NCBI RefSeq assembly: GCF_031127905.1
Contig: NZ_JARXIC010000015.1
Location: 1 to 64,000, forward strand
DNA: 64,000 nt
Direction: 5' to 3'
Origin: Thalassobacterium sedimentorum
GTDB taxonomy: Bacteria; Verrucomicrobiota; Verrucomicrobiia; Opitutales; Coraliomargaritaceae
Numbering within the stretch: the stretch's first letter is position 1; the number at the start of each line of letters is the position of its first letter. Shown one piece after another: positions 1 through 9,415 of the stretch. A program made the position numbers and the translations under genes. Below the pieces are notes generated by a model. The model saw only the letters and a program-made list of their open reading frames with translations. It ran no database searches and was not told the origin of the DNA.

Positions 1-2
1 AT

Positions 3-71
3 CACCTCAGAGTCGGCAGCTTCATCAGCCAAGCCCTGCAGTCGCTCAGGCAAATCTACGCTGCATTTTGA
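3..71 (+). CDS. Possible 3' end of an upstream gene (partial)
   Basis: The third forward frame is open from the window edge to a TGA at 69-71 and would end in ...ISQALQSLRQIYAAF. It has the look of a protein C-terminus, but 22 residues are too few to name a family. The transposase frame is also open to the left edge, so openness alone proves little. Weak call. Confidence 0.2.
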   Translation, partial: HLRVGSFISQALQSLRQIYAAF

Positions 72-141
72 TCCGGATTACTTGGACACCGTTCAATGGA
101 TTGACTTAGTGAAAGGAATGCGGATGCTTGTGTGGGGGAGT

Positions 142-1185
142 ATGAAGGTTAGGCGTACAAAGATTCATGGTCGGGATGCGGTTTACCATTGCATGACGCG
201 GGTGGTGAATGGGGAGCGGCTGTTCAAGGATCGTGAGAAGGAGATGCTGCGTAAGATGATCTGGCAGGTGGCGGATTTTTGCGGGGTGCAGGTGCTGACT
301 TATTGTGTGATGTCGAATCACTTTCATGTGCTCTTGCGTGTGCCGGATCGTCAGCAGGTGGATGATGCTGAATTGATGCGCCGCTATCAGGTGCTGTATC
401 CGAAACCTACCAAGTATCAGGCGGCTTCGGTTGAGGTGCTGCGCTCTCAGTTGGAGGCGGATTCTGAGGAGGCGCAGCAGTTGCGTGCGAAGCTGCTGGC
501 GCGGATGGGCGATGTCTCTGAATATATGAAGGCGGTGAAGCAGCGCTTTTCGGTCTGGTTTAATCGTAATCATAAGCGCTATGGTACACTGTGGGCGGAC
601 CGTTTTAAGTCGGTGCTGGTGGAGGGACATGGGAATCCGCTGCAAACGATGGCGGCTTATATTGATCTGAATCCTGTGCGTGCGGGGCTGGTGGAGGATC
701 CTAAGGATTATCGTTTCTGCGGCTACGCGGAGGCGGTGGCGTCGCTTGGCTCTGTGATCTTAGGGGGCACAGAAGACTCCAAATCGAAGGTGGATGCTCG
801 GATGGGATGTCGAGCTGGTTTGTTGCATGTTTGGGGTGACCACTTGTCGTCGGGAGCTGGTTTGGCGGAGGCCTTGATGCAGCATCGTCAGTTGATCTTT
901 GGCAAGCGTGCGGCGGATGCCGGCCTGTCTGAGGTGGAGCGTGCGGCTGCTTTGAAGGTGCTGAATGAAGAGGGCGGTCAATTACCGAAGTCGGTGATGC
1001 TGCGCTGTCGGGTGCGTTATTTTACTGACGGTGCGATTCTGGGATCGGCTGAGTTTGTGCGTGGCTTTACGGGTGCATGGCAAATGGAGCGTGGGCGCAA
1101 GCATCCTCCAAAGGTGAATGCGATGCGTGGTGATTGGGGTGGCTTGGCTGTGATTCAGGGGCTGCGTAAGCAGGTGTTTGGATGA
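142..1185 (+). CDS. REP-associated (RAYT-type) HUH transposase
   Basis: Member of the Y1/IS200-like HUH nuclease superfamily, which nicks single-stranded DNA at small hairpins. The start at 142 begins MKVRRTKIHGRDAVYH, the usual RAYT N-terminus, giving 347 residues; the frame stays open further upstream but that part is not conserved in style. The HUH motif is H60-F-H62 within VMSNHFHVLL. The segment KQRFSVWFNRNHKRYGTLW at about 133-151 and YIDLNPVRAGLVEDP at about 173-187 are typical of RAYTs. The site where RAYTs usually carry the catalytic tyrosine appears to be Phe136; Tyr128 and Tyr147 lie nearby. It is a single gene with no visible terminal inverted repeats or target duplication, as expected for a domesticated RAYT. 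GTAG-headed palindromes at 9228, 9394 and 16867 are candidate substrates. Confidence 0.85.
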   Translation: MKVRRTKIHGRDAVYHCMTRVVNGERLFKDREKEMLRKMIWQVADFCGVQVLTYCVMSNHFHVLLRVPDRQQVDDAELMRRYQVLYPKPTKYQAASVEVLRSQLEADSEEAQQLRAKLLARMGDVSEYMKAVKQRFSVWFNRNHKRYGTLWADRFKSVLVEGHGNPLQTMAAYIDLNPVRAGLVEDPKDYRFCGYAEAVASLGSVILGGTEDSKSKVDARMGCRAGLLHVWGDHLSSGAGLAEALMQHRQLIFGKRAADAGLSEVERAAALKVLNEEGGQLPKSVMLRCRVRYFTDGAILGSAEFVRGFTGAWQMERGRKHPPKVNAMRGDWGGLAVIQGLRKQVFG

Positions 1186-1229
1186 GTGGTGAAGTGGAGG
1201 ACGACTTCTGTTGATCTTTGTCGCTGCCT

Positions 1230-3770
1230 TTAGTCTGCAATCGATGTTAATTCTAAGGGCACGATCTTAATCGTGCCGCTTTCCTTGGCTTCCGTCATTG
1301 AAAGGCTGAAGCTGATTTGAAAATCGTTGAGCTCTTCGGGATCGACTAGGGTTTGTTCGATGAGCCAGCTTGTGCGGTCTTCGGATTCGGTGATCTTGGT
1401 GTTGGCTTTATTGCGCGCGCCGGGATCGAGGCGGATCCATTCGTGGCTTTCGTAGTAGGCTTCCATCGCGTTGCTGAGTGCGGTGTATTTCCAGCGGGCT
1501 TCGGGGAACATCTGGTCGAGTGGAAAGTGTTCGTCGATCTCTTGATATTCCTTGTTGGCTAGCATGCGTAGAAAGCGGAAGACTTCGTTGCGCACGAGGC
1601 GGGTGAAGGCTTCGCGGTCGTGAGTGATATCGCTCGGGCCGGTGGGCGCGGGGAGGGCTTCGTCGCTATTGGGCTTATAGTCGGGGTCTTTGAGTGTCTC
1701 CCATTCATCCAATAGGCTGGAATCGGTGATGCGTAGCAATGTCTCGATATAAGTGACGACTTCGTTCACGGCTTCGGTTTTGAAGGCGGGCGGAATGGTG
1801 TTGGTGAGCACGCGGTAGACATTGGTCAGATGGCGTAGTAGCAGACCTTCCGCACGGGTGAGCCCGTAGAGTTTGACGTAGTCGGCGAAACTGCTGTAGC
1901 GCTCAAACATCTCGCGGGCAATTGATTTGGGGCGAATGTTCTCGCCGCCGACCCAAGGGTGTAGGGCGGAGAAGCGGTTGAATGTTTCGTAGATGAATTC
2001 GCTTTCGGGCTTGGGATATTCGAGTTTTTCCAGCTCTTCCATACGGTCGTCGTATTCGATGCCGGCGGCTTTCATTTCGGCGACTTTGTCACCTTTTAAC
2101 TTGTCGAGCTGCTTGCGCAGAATGATGTCGGGGTTTTCTAAAATAGATTCCACCAGGCTGAGCAGCTTGAGCTCATACTCGGGGGCGGTGGTGTCGAGCA
2201 GGCCGAGTGTGTCGATGCAATACAGCGCGAGTGTTTGATTGAGCGAAAAGTCGTCTTGAAGTTCCAGGTTGACGCGTAGTTTCGGTTCGCTGCCCTTAGG
2301 CATGATCTCGATGATGTTGCGGTCGGTGAGTGCGCGGAATAGCTGGAAGGCTTGTTTGCGCATGCTCTTCTTGGACTGTTCGGAATTGTGGCAGTCGCGG
2401 ATGAGTTGGCGCATGGCGGCGCAGCCGTCGCTTTGGCGGCTGAGCACATTGAGTAGCATGCTGTGGGATACCTGGAAGCTGGAAGTGAGCGGTTCCGCGG
2501 GGGCGCCTTGCAGGCGTTGGTAAGTTTGTTCGTCCCAGTGCACGAATCCGCGTTTGGGTGGCTTGCGCTTGACTAGCTTTTTCTTCTTTTTCGGGTCAGC
2601 GGCTGCTTTGGCTTCCAAGCGCTTGTTTTCAATTACGTGCTCGGGTGCCATGGCGACGACGTAGCCGTGGTCGTCGAAGCCCTTGCGGCCTGCACGTCCA
2701 CTGATTTGGTGGAAGTCGCGTGCGGTCAGAATACTGGTTTTGACGCCTCCATATTTGCAGAGTTGGGTGAATAGCACCGTGCGAATCGGGACATTCACCC
2801 CTACGCCCAAGGTGTCGGTGCCGCAAATGATTTTGAGTAGGCCTTTCTGTGCCAGCTTTTCAATCAGCACCCGGTATTTGGGAAGTAGGCCGGCGTGGTG
2901 GAGACCGATGCCACTGCGCAGTAGTTTCTTGATCTCTTTGCCAAAGGGGCTGCTGAAGGAGGCGCCTTGTAACTCCTTTGTGATAATCGCTTTTTCCTCT
3001 TTGCTGCAGACGTTAATGCTGAGCAAGCTTTGTGCGGTTTCGGATGCCGCTCGTTGGGTGAAATGCACAATGTAGACCGGAAACTTGTTGGCTGCCTGCA
3101 ATTTCTCCAGCGTCTCTGTGAGCGGGTCTTCGACGTAGGTGAATTCCAATGGCACGGGGCGCTCGGTGCTGGATACGGTGACGCACTCGTTGCCGGTAAC
3201 GCGTTCGAGTTCGCGTTCAAAGAAGCGCGTTTCACCCAATGTGGCAGAAATTAGCAAAAAACGTGATTGAGGCAAAGTGAGTAGGGGAGCTTGCCAAGCG
3301 CCACCGCGCTCCCCGTCGGAATAGTAATGAAACTCGTCCATGATCACATCATGGACTTTTGCCTGATCGCCGTCACGTAGCGCGATATTGGCCAAGATCT
3401 CGGCGGTGCAGCAGAGGATGGGGGCTCCGCGGTTGACGCTGGCGTCGCCGGTCATCATGCCGACATTTTCGGGGCCAAAGTCGCGACAGAGTGCAAGGAA
3501 CTTTTCATTGACCAATGCCTTGATTGGACATGTGTAGACAGATTGACGCCCCAGTGATGCAGATAGGAAGTGTAGTGCCGCCGCCACCAACGATTTTCCG
3601 GAGCCAGTGGGCGTATTGAGGATGACATTTTTGCCGGAGAAGATTTCCAGAATCGCTTCCTCTTGCGCGGGGTAGAGTTCAATGCCTTTGACCAATGCAT
3701 ATTCAAGGAAGTGCTCCATGAGTGCATCGGGGTCGTTGACGTTGGTCAGAGGCTTGAGTGGGTAGTCCAT
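1230..3770 (-). CDS. Ski2-like DEAD/DEAH-box helicase
   Basis: Superfamily 2 ATP-dependent RNA/DNA helicase of about 846 residues. From the start [10 protein letters not shown] at 3770, Walker A is NTPTGSGKS at about 52-60, motif II is DEFHYY (DExH), motif III is SATL, motif V is [12 protein letters not shown] and motif VI is [11 protein letters not shown], which is the Ski2/Mtr4-like form. The roughly 400 residues after the helicase core are helical and charged, and match the build of bacterial helicases carrying a DUF3516-type C-terminus (family known from memory, not searched). An in-frame start at 3923 would add 51 basic, low-complexity residues; 3770 fits the conserved domain better. It stands alone and converges with the transposase gene across a 44-nt gap. 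Confidence 0.85.
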   Translation of the reverse strand: MDYPLKPLTNVNDPDALMEHFLEYALVKGIELYPAQEEAILEIFSGKNVILNTPTGSGKSLVAAALHFLSASLGRQSVYTCPIKALVNEKFLALCRDFGPENVGMMTGDASVNRGAPILCCTAEILANIALRDGDQAKVHDVIMDEFHYYSDGERGGAWQAPLLTLPQSRFLLISATLGETRFFERELERVTGNECVTVSSTERPVPLEFTYVEDPLTETLEKLQAANKFPVYIVHFTQRAASETAQSLLSINVCSKEEKAIITKELQGASFSSPFGKEIKKLLRSGIGLHHAGLLPKYRVLIEKLAQKGLLKIICGTDTLGVGVNVPIRTVLFTQLCKYGGVKTSILTARDFHQISGRAGRKGFDDHGYVVAMAPEHVIENKRLEAKAAADPKKKKKLVKRKPPKRGFVHWDEQTYQRLQGAPAEPLTSSFQVSHSMLLNVLSRQSDGCAAMRQLIRDCHNSEQSKKSMRKQAFQLFRALTDRNIIEIMPKGSEPKLRVNLELQDDFSLNQTLALYCIDTLGLLDTTAPEYELKLLSLVESILENPDIILRKQLDKLKGDKVAEMKAAGIEYDDRMEELEKLEYPKPESEFIYETFNRFSALHPWVGGENIRPKSIAREMFERYSSFADYVKLYGLTRAEGLLLRHLTNVYRVLTNTIPPAFKTEAVNEVVTYIETLLRITDSSLLDEWETLKDPDYKPNSDEALPAPTGPSDITHDREAFTRLVRNEVFRFLRMLANKEYQEIDEHFPLDQMFPEARWKYTALSNAMEAYYESHEWIRLDPGARNKANTKITESEDRTSWLIEQTLVDPEELNDFQISFSLSMTEAKESGTIKIVPLELTSIAD

Positions 3771-4007
3771 GTGGCGACAGCATTTGGCTTTGAACGCGAG
3801 GGTGCAAGAGTTGACATCGTAGGAGGACTTTTTGAGAGGAATGGCAGATCCGATCTGGGAAGATGGAGCTTGTATGCACGGTGTTTTTTTCGATTTGCGG
3901 GGGGGCATGTGTTGAGACGGCATTTCGTCCTTAGAGATTTGCTGTGATTCTTTTCATTCTTCTCGGTTGCGTCATTCGTCAAAGGCGGATAAGCCCGTGT
4001 CTATATT

Positions 4008-4829
4008 ATGCGCGTTGATTCACACATGCACACTCCACTTTGCGGCCACGCCGTGGGTGAACCGATCGAATACGCTATGATGGCGGCTGAGCGTGGGATC
4101 GATTTGATCACGATTACCTGTCACATTCCTATGCGTTGGGAGGCTTTTGGGCAGGCAGGCATCCGGATGCAGCGTGAGCAGCTCGATGATTATATTACTT
4201 TAGTTCAGAATACTGCCAAGCAAGCAAAACCGCTTGGGGTCGAAGTGCTCTGCGGTATTGAGGCGGAAGTGTATCCGGACGAAGCCGAACTGGAACCGAT
4301 GGATGAGATCTTGAGCAGCTATAATTTCGATTTCGTCCTAGGTTCACTGCATGCACAGTGCCGTAGCTATATCGAATGGCTTTCGAATCATAAGGTGAAG
4401 AGCGATGCGATGAAGATTGATAGTTATTTCCGTCATTTGAAGGACGGAGTGCAATCGGGACGTTATGACAGTATGTCTCATCCGGATGTGATTCGCACTT
4501 ATGGGGTGATACGTAAATTTGAGCCAATAAAGCATGAGGAAGTCATTCGCGAATTCCTGCAAGCTGTGGTGGAGGAAGATATGTGCATGGAGGTGAACAC
4601 CAGTGGCTTGACCAAAGGGGACTACGAAGTGCATCCTGATCCTCTGATTCTTGATTGGGCTGCGGAGATGGGTGTTAAACTAACCATCGGTTCTGATTCA
4701 CACCGTCCACATTCTGTTGGTCAGTTTTTTGATGTAATACAGCCCATGTTGCGTGAAAAAGGATTTAAAGATTTGTATTATTTTCGCGGACGCCAACGCC
4801 AGCGGATCGAGATGCCGAATGGTTGCTAG
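4008..4829 (+). CDS. PHP-family phosphatase, probable histidinol-phosphatase
   Basis: A 273-residue PHP-fold metal-dependent phosphoesterase. The N-terminal HxH metal motif is H6-M-H8 in [11 protein letters not shown], followed by [30 protein letters not shown] and the closing [11 protein letters not shown], in the order seen in HisJ/HisK-type histidinol-phosphate phosphatases, the last-but-one step of histidine synthesis. Other PHP phosphoesterases share these motifs, so the substrate is inferred. No other his gene is near. Its stop overlaps the stop of the convergent ligase gene by 4 nt. The 237 bases between it and the helicase start show no convincing promoter. Confidence 0.8.
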   Translation: MRVDSHMHTPLCGHAVGEPIEYAMMAAERGIDLITITCHIPMRWEAFGQAGIRMQREQLDDYITLVQNTAKQAKPLGVEVLCGIEAEVYPDEAELEPMDEILSSYNFDFVLGSLHAQCRSYIEWLSNHKVKSDAMKIDSYFRHLKDGVQSGRYDSMSHPDVIRTYGVIRKFEPIKHEEVIREFLQAVVEEDMCMEVNTSGLTKGDYEVHPDPLILDWAAEMGVKLTIGSDSHRPHSVGQFFDVIQPMLREKGFKDLYYFRGRQRQRIEMPNGC

Positions 4830-6187
4830 TTTGTTTGTGTTGGGCGTCGTAATTTTTTGAAGCGTTCGCCAAAGATAGCTTCGTCGACGAAGGTGATGCG
4901 TACAGGCACCTTATAGGGGGAAAGTTGTTGGCGGCAATGCTGCTTGATCAAGCGTTTGAGCTTGCGTGGGTCGGACTCGGCGTGGGGCACGATTTTTGCC
5001 GCGACGTTATGGCCGGTGATGGCGTTGGGCTCTCCGTAAACGAGGCAGTCGGCGACTTCTGGCATTTCTAATAAGACGCTTTCGACTTCGGAGGGGGTGA
5101 CTTTTTCGCCGCCGACATTGATCAGCTCTTCACGCCGTCCGGTGATTTTGAGGAAGCCGTCTTGGGCCTCTTCGACCAAGTCGCCGGTCATAAACCATCC
5201 TTCTGCGGTGAAGCGTGACATCTCGTGATTGAGGTAGCCGAGGATTTGGCTCTTGGAGCGCATCCATAGTTCGCCGTCGACGATCTTATATTCGGTGTTG
5301 GGATCGTCGAACTTGATGAGTGTGCTCTCGGAAGAGCGGCTGATAGTTTGAGTGATGCCGGTTTCGCTGGTGCCGAAGGTTTGAATTAAGGCGGTGTCGG
5401 GGAGTTGCTGCTTGATTCGTTTCAGCAGGCTCTCTGGCATCGGTTCGGTGCCATAGGTGATAAATCTTAAACTGGATAGGTCGTAGCGCTCGGCGGCGCC
5501 ACTCATTAGAAATAAGTTCAGGAAAGTGGGGGAGGCGGGCAGTAGTTTGACTTTGTGTGTTTCGATGGCTTGAGCGACCACGTGGGCGTCTCTGGAGGCG
5601 GGCACTACGATTTTAGCGCCAGTGGCCATGCCGTTGAACAAGGTATTGAGTCCACCGATATGATCGTAGAGCAGGAAGATCAAGATGCACAGGCGACGCG
5701 CGCGTTTATGCGCAAAGGGGGCCAACAGGTTTTCGACATCGTGGATCATTGCCTTGGGCGTGCCGGTGCTGCCACTACTGAATAAGATCAAGCCTGGGTG
5801 CTGAGTCTGCTTGAGCCTGACGACGTAGTCGTGCGGGGCGCTTGTGGCTGCGATTGGTTGAATTGATAACTCTTGCTGCGCTTGGACCAACCATTGGGCT
5901 TGAGCCGCTTCTTCGCGAAGGGTTCTTTCCGATGGGGAGGTGGCTGTAATGGGCGCGACAATGGCCTTGAGCCCGAAGAGGGCAAAGAGCGCGGCGATGC
6001 CGTTGAGAGTATAATCGCCCTGAAGTGCCACCACATCGCCTGCTTGTAAGCCGGACTCTGTGAATGCGGCATGGTAGGCTTCGATGCGTTCAGTCAGTGC
6101 CGCATAGTTATAGCTTGTGTCACCTTCGACTAAGAATGTGCGATCCGCATAGTCGGTGAAGCGTTGGAACCACCAAGTGTTTTTCAT
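4826..6187 (-). CDS. AMP-forming acyl ligase (ANL superfamily)
   Basis: An adenylate-forming enzyme of 453 residues that activates a carboxylic acid as acyl-AMP and then passes it to a thiol. Visible motifs are A3 [18 protein letters not shown] at about 133-150, A5 [10 protein letters not shown]7/A8 GWFMTGDL and [16 protein letters not shown], and a C-terminal Lys in [10 protein letters not shown]. It is shorter than typical acyl-CoA synthetases (about 550) because the N-terminal domain is compact. It is the last gene of a leftward set with an SDR reductase 9 nt upstream and a carrier protein before that, so the acyl acceptor is more likely the carrier protein's phosphopantetheine than free CoA. 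The true substrate is unknown. Confidence 0.85.
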   Translation of the reverse strand: MKNTWWFQRFTDYADRTFLVEGDTSYNYAALTERIEAYHAAFTESGLQAGDVVALQGDYTLNGIAALFALFGLKAIVAPITATSPSERTLREEAAQAQWLVQAQQELSIQPIAATSAPHDYVVRLKQTQHPGLILFSSGSTGTPKAMIHDVENLLAPFAHKRARRLCILIFLLYDHIGGLNTLFNGMATGAKIVVPASRDAHVVAQAIETHKVKLLPASPTFLNLFLMSGAAERYDLSSLRFITYGTEPMPESLLKRIKQQLPDTALIQTFGTSETGITQTISRSSESTLIKFDDPNTEYKIVDGELWMRSKSQILGYLNHEMSRFTAEGWFMTGDLVEEAQDGFLKITGRREELINVGGEKVTPSEVESVLLEMPEVADCLVYGEPNAITGHNVAAKIVPHAESDPRKLKRLIKQHCRQQLSPYKVPVRITFVDEAIFGERFKKLRRPTQTN

Positions 6188-6196
6188 GATCAGTGC

Positions 6197-6895
6197 TTAT
6201 GCGACCCCGCCGAGGTAAATGGTTTGTCCTGTGACGAAGGCGCTCTCGTCGCGCAGGAAAAAGTCGACGCAATTGGCGACATCTTCGCAGGTGCCGAAGC
6301 GGGGGATGGTTTGGCGTTGGAGTAGGGCCTGCATGCTGGCCTCGGGCACATTTTTGATGAGATCGGTTTCGATCGGAGTGGGGCCGATGGCATTGACGGT
6401 GATGCCGTAGTTCGCCAGTTCTTTGGCTGCGGTGCGGGTGATGGATTCTACGCTGGCCTTGCTGGCCGCGTAGAGTGCTTCGCCCTCGAGGTTGAGTGGG
6501 TGTGCGATACTGCTGAAATTAACAATTCGGCCTCCGCCGTGGCGGCTCATTTGTTTGCCGCACTCGCGCAGTAGTAGGAAGGTGCCGAGCACGTTGGTAT
6601 CAAAGATGCGGTCGTAGCTCTTTTTGGGGCTGAGCAGAATGTGGTTCATCGATGCGGTGCCGGCATTATTGATCAGCGCGTAGATCGGGCCGATCTCGCG
6701 CTTAATCTTACGCACCATTGCAACGACGGCCTCTTCGTCGGTGACATCTACACAGAAATGGGTGTAGTTCGGGTGTTCCAGATCGCTTTCGCGGCGACTG
6801 CAGCCGACGACTGTCCAACCTTGCGCCAGTAGGTGATTCGCGAGGTGGCGACCGATCCCCTTGCGCGTTCCGGTGATGCATGCGATGCGGCTCAT
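6197..6895 (-). CDS. SDR oxidoreductase, 3-oxoacyl-ACP reductase-like
   Basis: A classical short-chain dehydrogenase/reductase of 232 residues, close in style to FabG. The NAD(P) glycine motif TGTRKGIG is at about 8-15, NNAG at about 76-79, the catalytic Ser in NFSSI at about 126-130, and the YxxxK pair at Tyr142/Lys146 (YAASK). Arg11-Lys12 in the glycine loop suggest NADPH preference. Its start overlaps the stop of the carrier protein gene by 4 nt (ATGA), so the two are translationally coupled. The likely job is to reduce a 3-oxoacyl group held on that carrier protein; the chain itself cannot be told from sequence. Confidence 0.85.
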   Translation of the reverse strand: MSRIACITGTRKGIGRHLANHLLAQGWTVVGCSRRESDLEHPNYTHFCVDVTDEEAVVAMVRKIKREIGPIYALINNAGTASMNHILLSPKKSYDRIFDTNVLGTFLLLRECGKQMSRHGGGRIVNFSSIAHPLNLEGEALYAASKASVESITRTAAKELANYGITVNAIGPTPIETDLIKNVPEASMQALLQRQTIPRFGTCEDVANCVDFFLRDESAFVTGQTIYLGGVA

Positions 6896-7212
6896 GCCTC
6901 GGCTGCTTGCTCCTCTTTGTTGATGAGCGTCAGCGCATAGTCGGTGCAGCTGGCGACTTTTCTGAAAGGAGAGTGGGTCATGCTCATGGCATTTTGATTG
7001 GCCAGCAGGATGTCGACCCCGATGTCTTCCGAGACGCGCTCTTCCACTTCGGCGATGAAGTTGACGAGATTCATGCTGTCGAGTGCGCTGCGTGCGCCAA
7101 ACAGACGCGTGTTTTCATCGGCTGTGAGTAGTTCGGGGAGCTCGAGGTCTTCGCCGAGTTCGTGCAGGGTTTCTAAAATGATTTGAAGAACTTGTTCTCT
7201 GTTGGTGGCCAT
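6892..7212 (-). CDS. Acyl carrier protein-like protein
   Basis: A 106-residue carrier protein. The phosphopantetheine site is Ser46 in SALDSMNLVNF, matching the DSL/DSM helix-II motif. The flanking helices are acidic (HELGEDLELPELLTADE) as in ACPs. It is longer than a housekeeping ACP (about 78) because of a C-terminal extension with the Cys-containing segment RKVASCTDY. It lies directly upstream of an SDR reductase and an AMP-forming ligase, so it is probably a dedicated carrier for one specialised acyl group rather than AcpP for bulk fatty acid synthesis. Confidence 0.8.
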   Translation of the reverse strand: MATNREQVLQIILETLHELGEDLELPELLTADENTRLFGARSALDSMNLVNFIAEVEERVSEDIGVDILLANQNAMSMTHSPFRKVASCTDYALTLINKEEQAAEA

Positions 7213-7269
7213 TGTATACTTTTTAACAGGTGATTTTGCTGTCGAGCAAGCAGGAATCAGTCAGCAGGT

Positions 7270-7329
7270 CGCAGAGCGAATGCGGAGATTCGCGTTCCCG
7301 GGATCGTGAATCTCTGTATTCGCTCTACG
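7270..7329. repeat. REP-like inverted doublet
   Basis: Two arms of about 25 nt face each other across a 10-nt spacer. The forward arm at 7270-7294 reads CGCAGAGCGAATGCGGAGAT then TCGCG, and the reverse arm at 7305-7329 carries the same pattern with CGTAG at its head; they agree at most positions and differ mainly by transitions. Each arm has its own small GAAT/ATTC palindrome. It fills the gap between the carrier-protein and sugar-transferase genes. It could also work as a long intercistronic hairpin. Confidence 0.5.
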
Positions 7330-7342
7330 TGAGGGGCAGCCG

Positions 7343-7918
7343 TTAGTGTTCATCGCCGAGAAATTCACTACGAGTGGCTTGGCCTTCTTCAGAGATGTTT
7401 TCACGGCGTAGCACGGTGCTAATGGTCAAACAGAGTATTTTTAGGTCGAGTAAGAAGGAACGGTTTTCGACATACCACAGGTCGAGTTCGAACTGCCGTT
7501 GCCAAGTCAGGCCGTTACGGCCATTGATTTGTGCCCAGCCCGTGATGCCGGGGCGGACTTCGTGACGGCGAGCTTGCTCAGCGGAGTAGCGCTCTAGATA
7601 GATCGTAGGCAGCGGGCGCGGGCCGACCAGGCTCATGTCGCCCGTGAGTACGTTCCATAACTCCGGTAGTTCATCGAGGCTGGTGCTGCGAAGGAATTGC
7701 CCCCATGTGGTGAGGCGCTCTGCGTCATTGCCTGCGCCATTGCGCATGGTACGGAATTTGAGAATATCAAAGGCGTGTCCATTTTGGCCTGTGCGTGTCT
7801 GGCGAAAGAAAATGGGGCGGCCCAGTTTCACTAATTGTAAAACTACGAGGATGATGAGCGGCAGACACAGCGCGCATAGCAGCAATAAGCTGGCTACGAT
7901 GTCGAAGAAACGCTTCAT
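7343..7918 (-). CDS. Bacterial sugar (phosphoglycosyl) transferase
   Basis: A 191-residue monotopic phosphoglycosyltransferase of the WcaJ/PglC type, which moves a sugar-1-phosphate from a UDP-sugar onto undecaprenyl phosphate at the inner membrane. The membrane-inserted hairpin is at about 5-33 (FDIVASLLLLCALCLPLIIL), followed by FFRQTRTGQNGHAF, ILKFRTMR, TSLDELPELWNVLTGDMSLVG and VRPGITGWAQINGRNG. The catalytic Asp-Glu pair is in the SLDELPE segment. At this length it is the minimal catalytic form. It heads the leftward set with carrier protein, reductase and ligase, although a REP-like doublet lies between. No glycosyltransferases or flippase follow, so it is a small satellite rather than a full polysaccharide locus. 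Confidence 0.88.
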   Translation of the reverse strand: MKRFFDIVASLLLLCALCLPLIILVVLQLVKLGRPIFFRQTRTGQNGHAFDILKFRTMRNGAGNDAERLTTWGQFLRSTSLDELPELWNVLTGDMSLVGPRPLPTIYLERYSAEQARRHEVRPGITGWAQINGRNGLTWQRQFELDLWYVENRSFLLDLKILCLTISTVLRRENISEEGQATRSEFLGDEH

Positions 7919-8063
7919 GGCTGCTTGGAATTTTTGTAAGTTTTCAAAATTATTTGCGATTTCATCATCTCAGGCCTATCAGTCAAACCTAGCTTTGACA
8001 CAGATTAGTGTCCGCCTTCAGCTATTTATGCTCGCAAAACTATTCACCTAATGCTACCGAACC

Positions 8064-9218
8064 ATGATACTCGACGCTAACGAACGCACTTTCCCTCCAT
8101 TCAGTCTCACTCGTCTACTGACGACTTGTTTCGGTCGCGGTGAGGGCGAAAAAGTCTGTATCCTAATTGATCTGCCGAAGCCGGCCGACATCGAAGATTT
8201 TAAATTCCTCGAGGATGAGACGCTCTCGATTCAGAATTATGGGCATGAAGTCTTTTATAAAGGTTTCAAAGAGGGAGCGCTTGAAGCGATGAACTGGACA
8301 GGCGGCGATATCTACGCTTATAAGGAAACGGGCGGTAGCAATCTCGATATGGAGGACGATTGCTACGATCCCGCCGGGAATCACCTGAGCCTGGATAAAG
8401 ATATTTACACCAAGTATGATATTATCCTGACGGTTTCGACCTTCTCCGCGACGGCTCCTTTGACGGCGAAGTGCAAGGAGTTTGGCTTCCGTGGGGCGAC
8501 TTTGCACGGTCTCAATCAGATTATTTTGGATACTGGACTCGCGGTGGATTACGAAGTAGTCAGCGCCGAAGCTGAAAAGCTGCGTCTCGGACTGACGCAG
8601 GCAGACCGTTTTGAAATCGATTTTGAAGTCGAGCGTAAAGTTTACACGCTGACATTGCATACCAATGGGCAGGAAGCGCAAAAGAGCCATGGCCTATGCC
8701 CTCCCGGCAAGCCAGATGTGGCGAACCTGCCCGCGGGCGAAGTTTACTTCGTGCCTGAGAGTGCGGACGGTGTCTTTCCTTTCAAATATGATGAGAGCAC
8801 GATCGGGCTCTTGCATGTCAAGGAGGGGAAGATTTTTAAATCGCAGTTTGTGTATGGCGACTATGCCGAGATTGAAGATCACAATCGTCGTTTGAAAGAA
8901 GATCCCATGATCGGGGCATTGGGCGAACTCGGCTTTGGCACACAAGTGCTACCATTCTCGGGACGTGATATCCAGGACGAGAAAATCCTCGGCACCATCC
9001 ACGTCGCCACGGGCCGCGATGACCATCTCGGGGGCAATATTACACCCGACCTCTTTAAAGAGCACGCCAATGCGTCTCACGACGATGTGCTCTACGCGCC
9101 CCACAAGACGCCTGAGATCCGCCTGCAACAAGCACGCATGATTCGCGGCGAGCAGACCGAAATCCTGATCGAGCATTACAAGCCATCGAAGTATATGGTG
9201 GATTTGTTGGAAGGGTAG
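8064..9218 (+). CDS. M29-like (aminopeptidase T family) metallopeptidase
   Basis: A 384-residue protein that fits the aminopeptidase T/AmpS fold. The probable dinuclear metal ligands of peptidase family M29 can be placed: Glu226 in LPAGEVYFVPE, Glu288 in ALGELGFGT, His313 in GTIHVATG, and His339/Asp341 in SHDDVLYAP. The N-terminal half, with LTVSTFSATAP, is divergent. Family M29 enzymes release N-terminal residues, and the substrate range here is unknown. The assignment comes from motif order recognised by eye and needs a profile search. It is transcribed alone, divergent from the sugar-transferase gene across a 145-nt gap. Confidence 0.6.
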   Translation: MILDANERTFPPFSLTRLLTTCFGRGEGEKVCILIDLPKPADIEDFKFLEDETLSIQNYGHEVFYKGFKEGALEAMNWTGGDIYAYKETGGSNLDMEDDCYDPAGNHLSLDKDIYTKYDIILTVSTFSATAPLTAKCKEFGFRGATLHGLNQIILDTGLAVDYEVVSAEAEKLRLGLTQADRFEIDFEVERKVYTLTLHTNGQEAQKSHGLCPPGKPDVANLPAGEVYFVPESADGVFPFKYDESTIGLLHVKEGKIFKSQFVYGDYAEIEDHNRRLKEDPMIGALGELGFGTQVLPFSGRDIQDEKILGTIHVATGRDDHLGGNITPDLFKEHANASHDDVLYAPHKTPEIRLQQARMIRGEQTEILIEHYKPSKYMVDLLEG

Positions 9219-9227
9219 TTTCTTCAG

Positions 9228-9341
9228 GTAGGGCGGTTTTGCCAAAACCGCCGTTTGTCTGTTGGGGGCCCAGCAACGGTATGTTTCATTTTGGCAATCG
9301 GTTTCATTTGGCGAACGGACCTCTCAGCGAGAGGTCCCTAC
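9228..9341. repeat. REP-like inverted doublet with GTAG heads
   Basis: Two REP-like units face each other. The forward unit starts GTAG at 9228 and leads into a perfect 9-bp hairpin, GGCGGTTTT (9232-9240) with AAAACCGCC (9244-9252). The reverse unit ends CTAC at 9338-9341 (GTAG on the minus strand) and carries a perfect 9-bp hairpin, GGACCTCTC (9317-9325) with GAGAGGTCC (9329-9337). A GTAG head, a short hairpin and inverted pairing are the hallmarks of BIME elements moved by RAYT transposases. Confidence 0.65.
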
Positions 9342-9393
9342 CGGAAACCGAAAATCAACATTCTTGTAGAATGCACTGGGGATGACGCAGGGA

Positions 9394-9415
9394 GGGGGCT
9401 CAGGAGCCCCGCTAC
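9394..9415 (-). repeat. Third REP-like hairpin, overlapping the mscS stop
   Basis: On the minus strand GTAG is followed by a perfect 7-bp hairpin, GGGGCTC-CT-GAGCCCC (9395-9410). The TAG of the GTAG head is the stop codon of the MscS gene (9412-9414). It sits 53 nt from the doublet at 9228-9341 and has the same build. It may also serve as the transcript end of the mscS operon, although no T-run follows. Confidence 0.5.

Noticed and set aside
106-645. 179-residue minus-strand frame opposite the transposase
   Set aside because: Rich in His, Arg and Leu with no domain features, as expected from antisense of the coding strand.
1-1229. Complete insertion sequence at the left edge
   Set aside because: No terminal inverted repeats or target-site duplications were seen around the transposase; RAYTs are normally single, non-IS genes.
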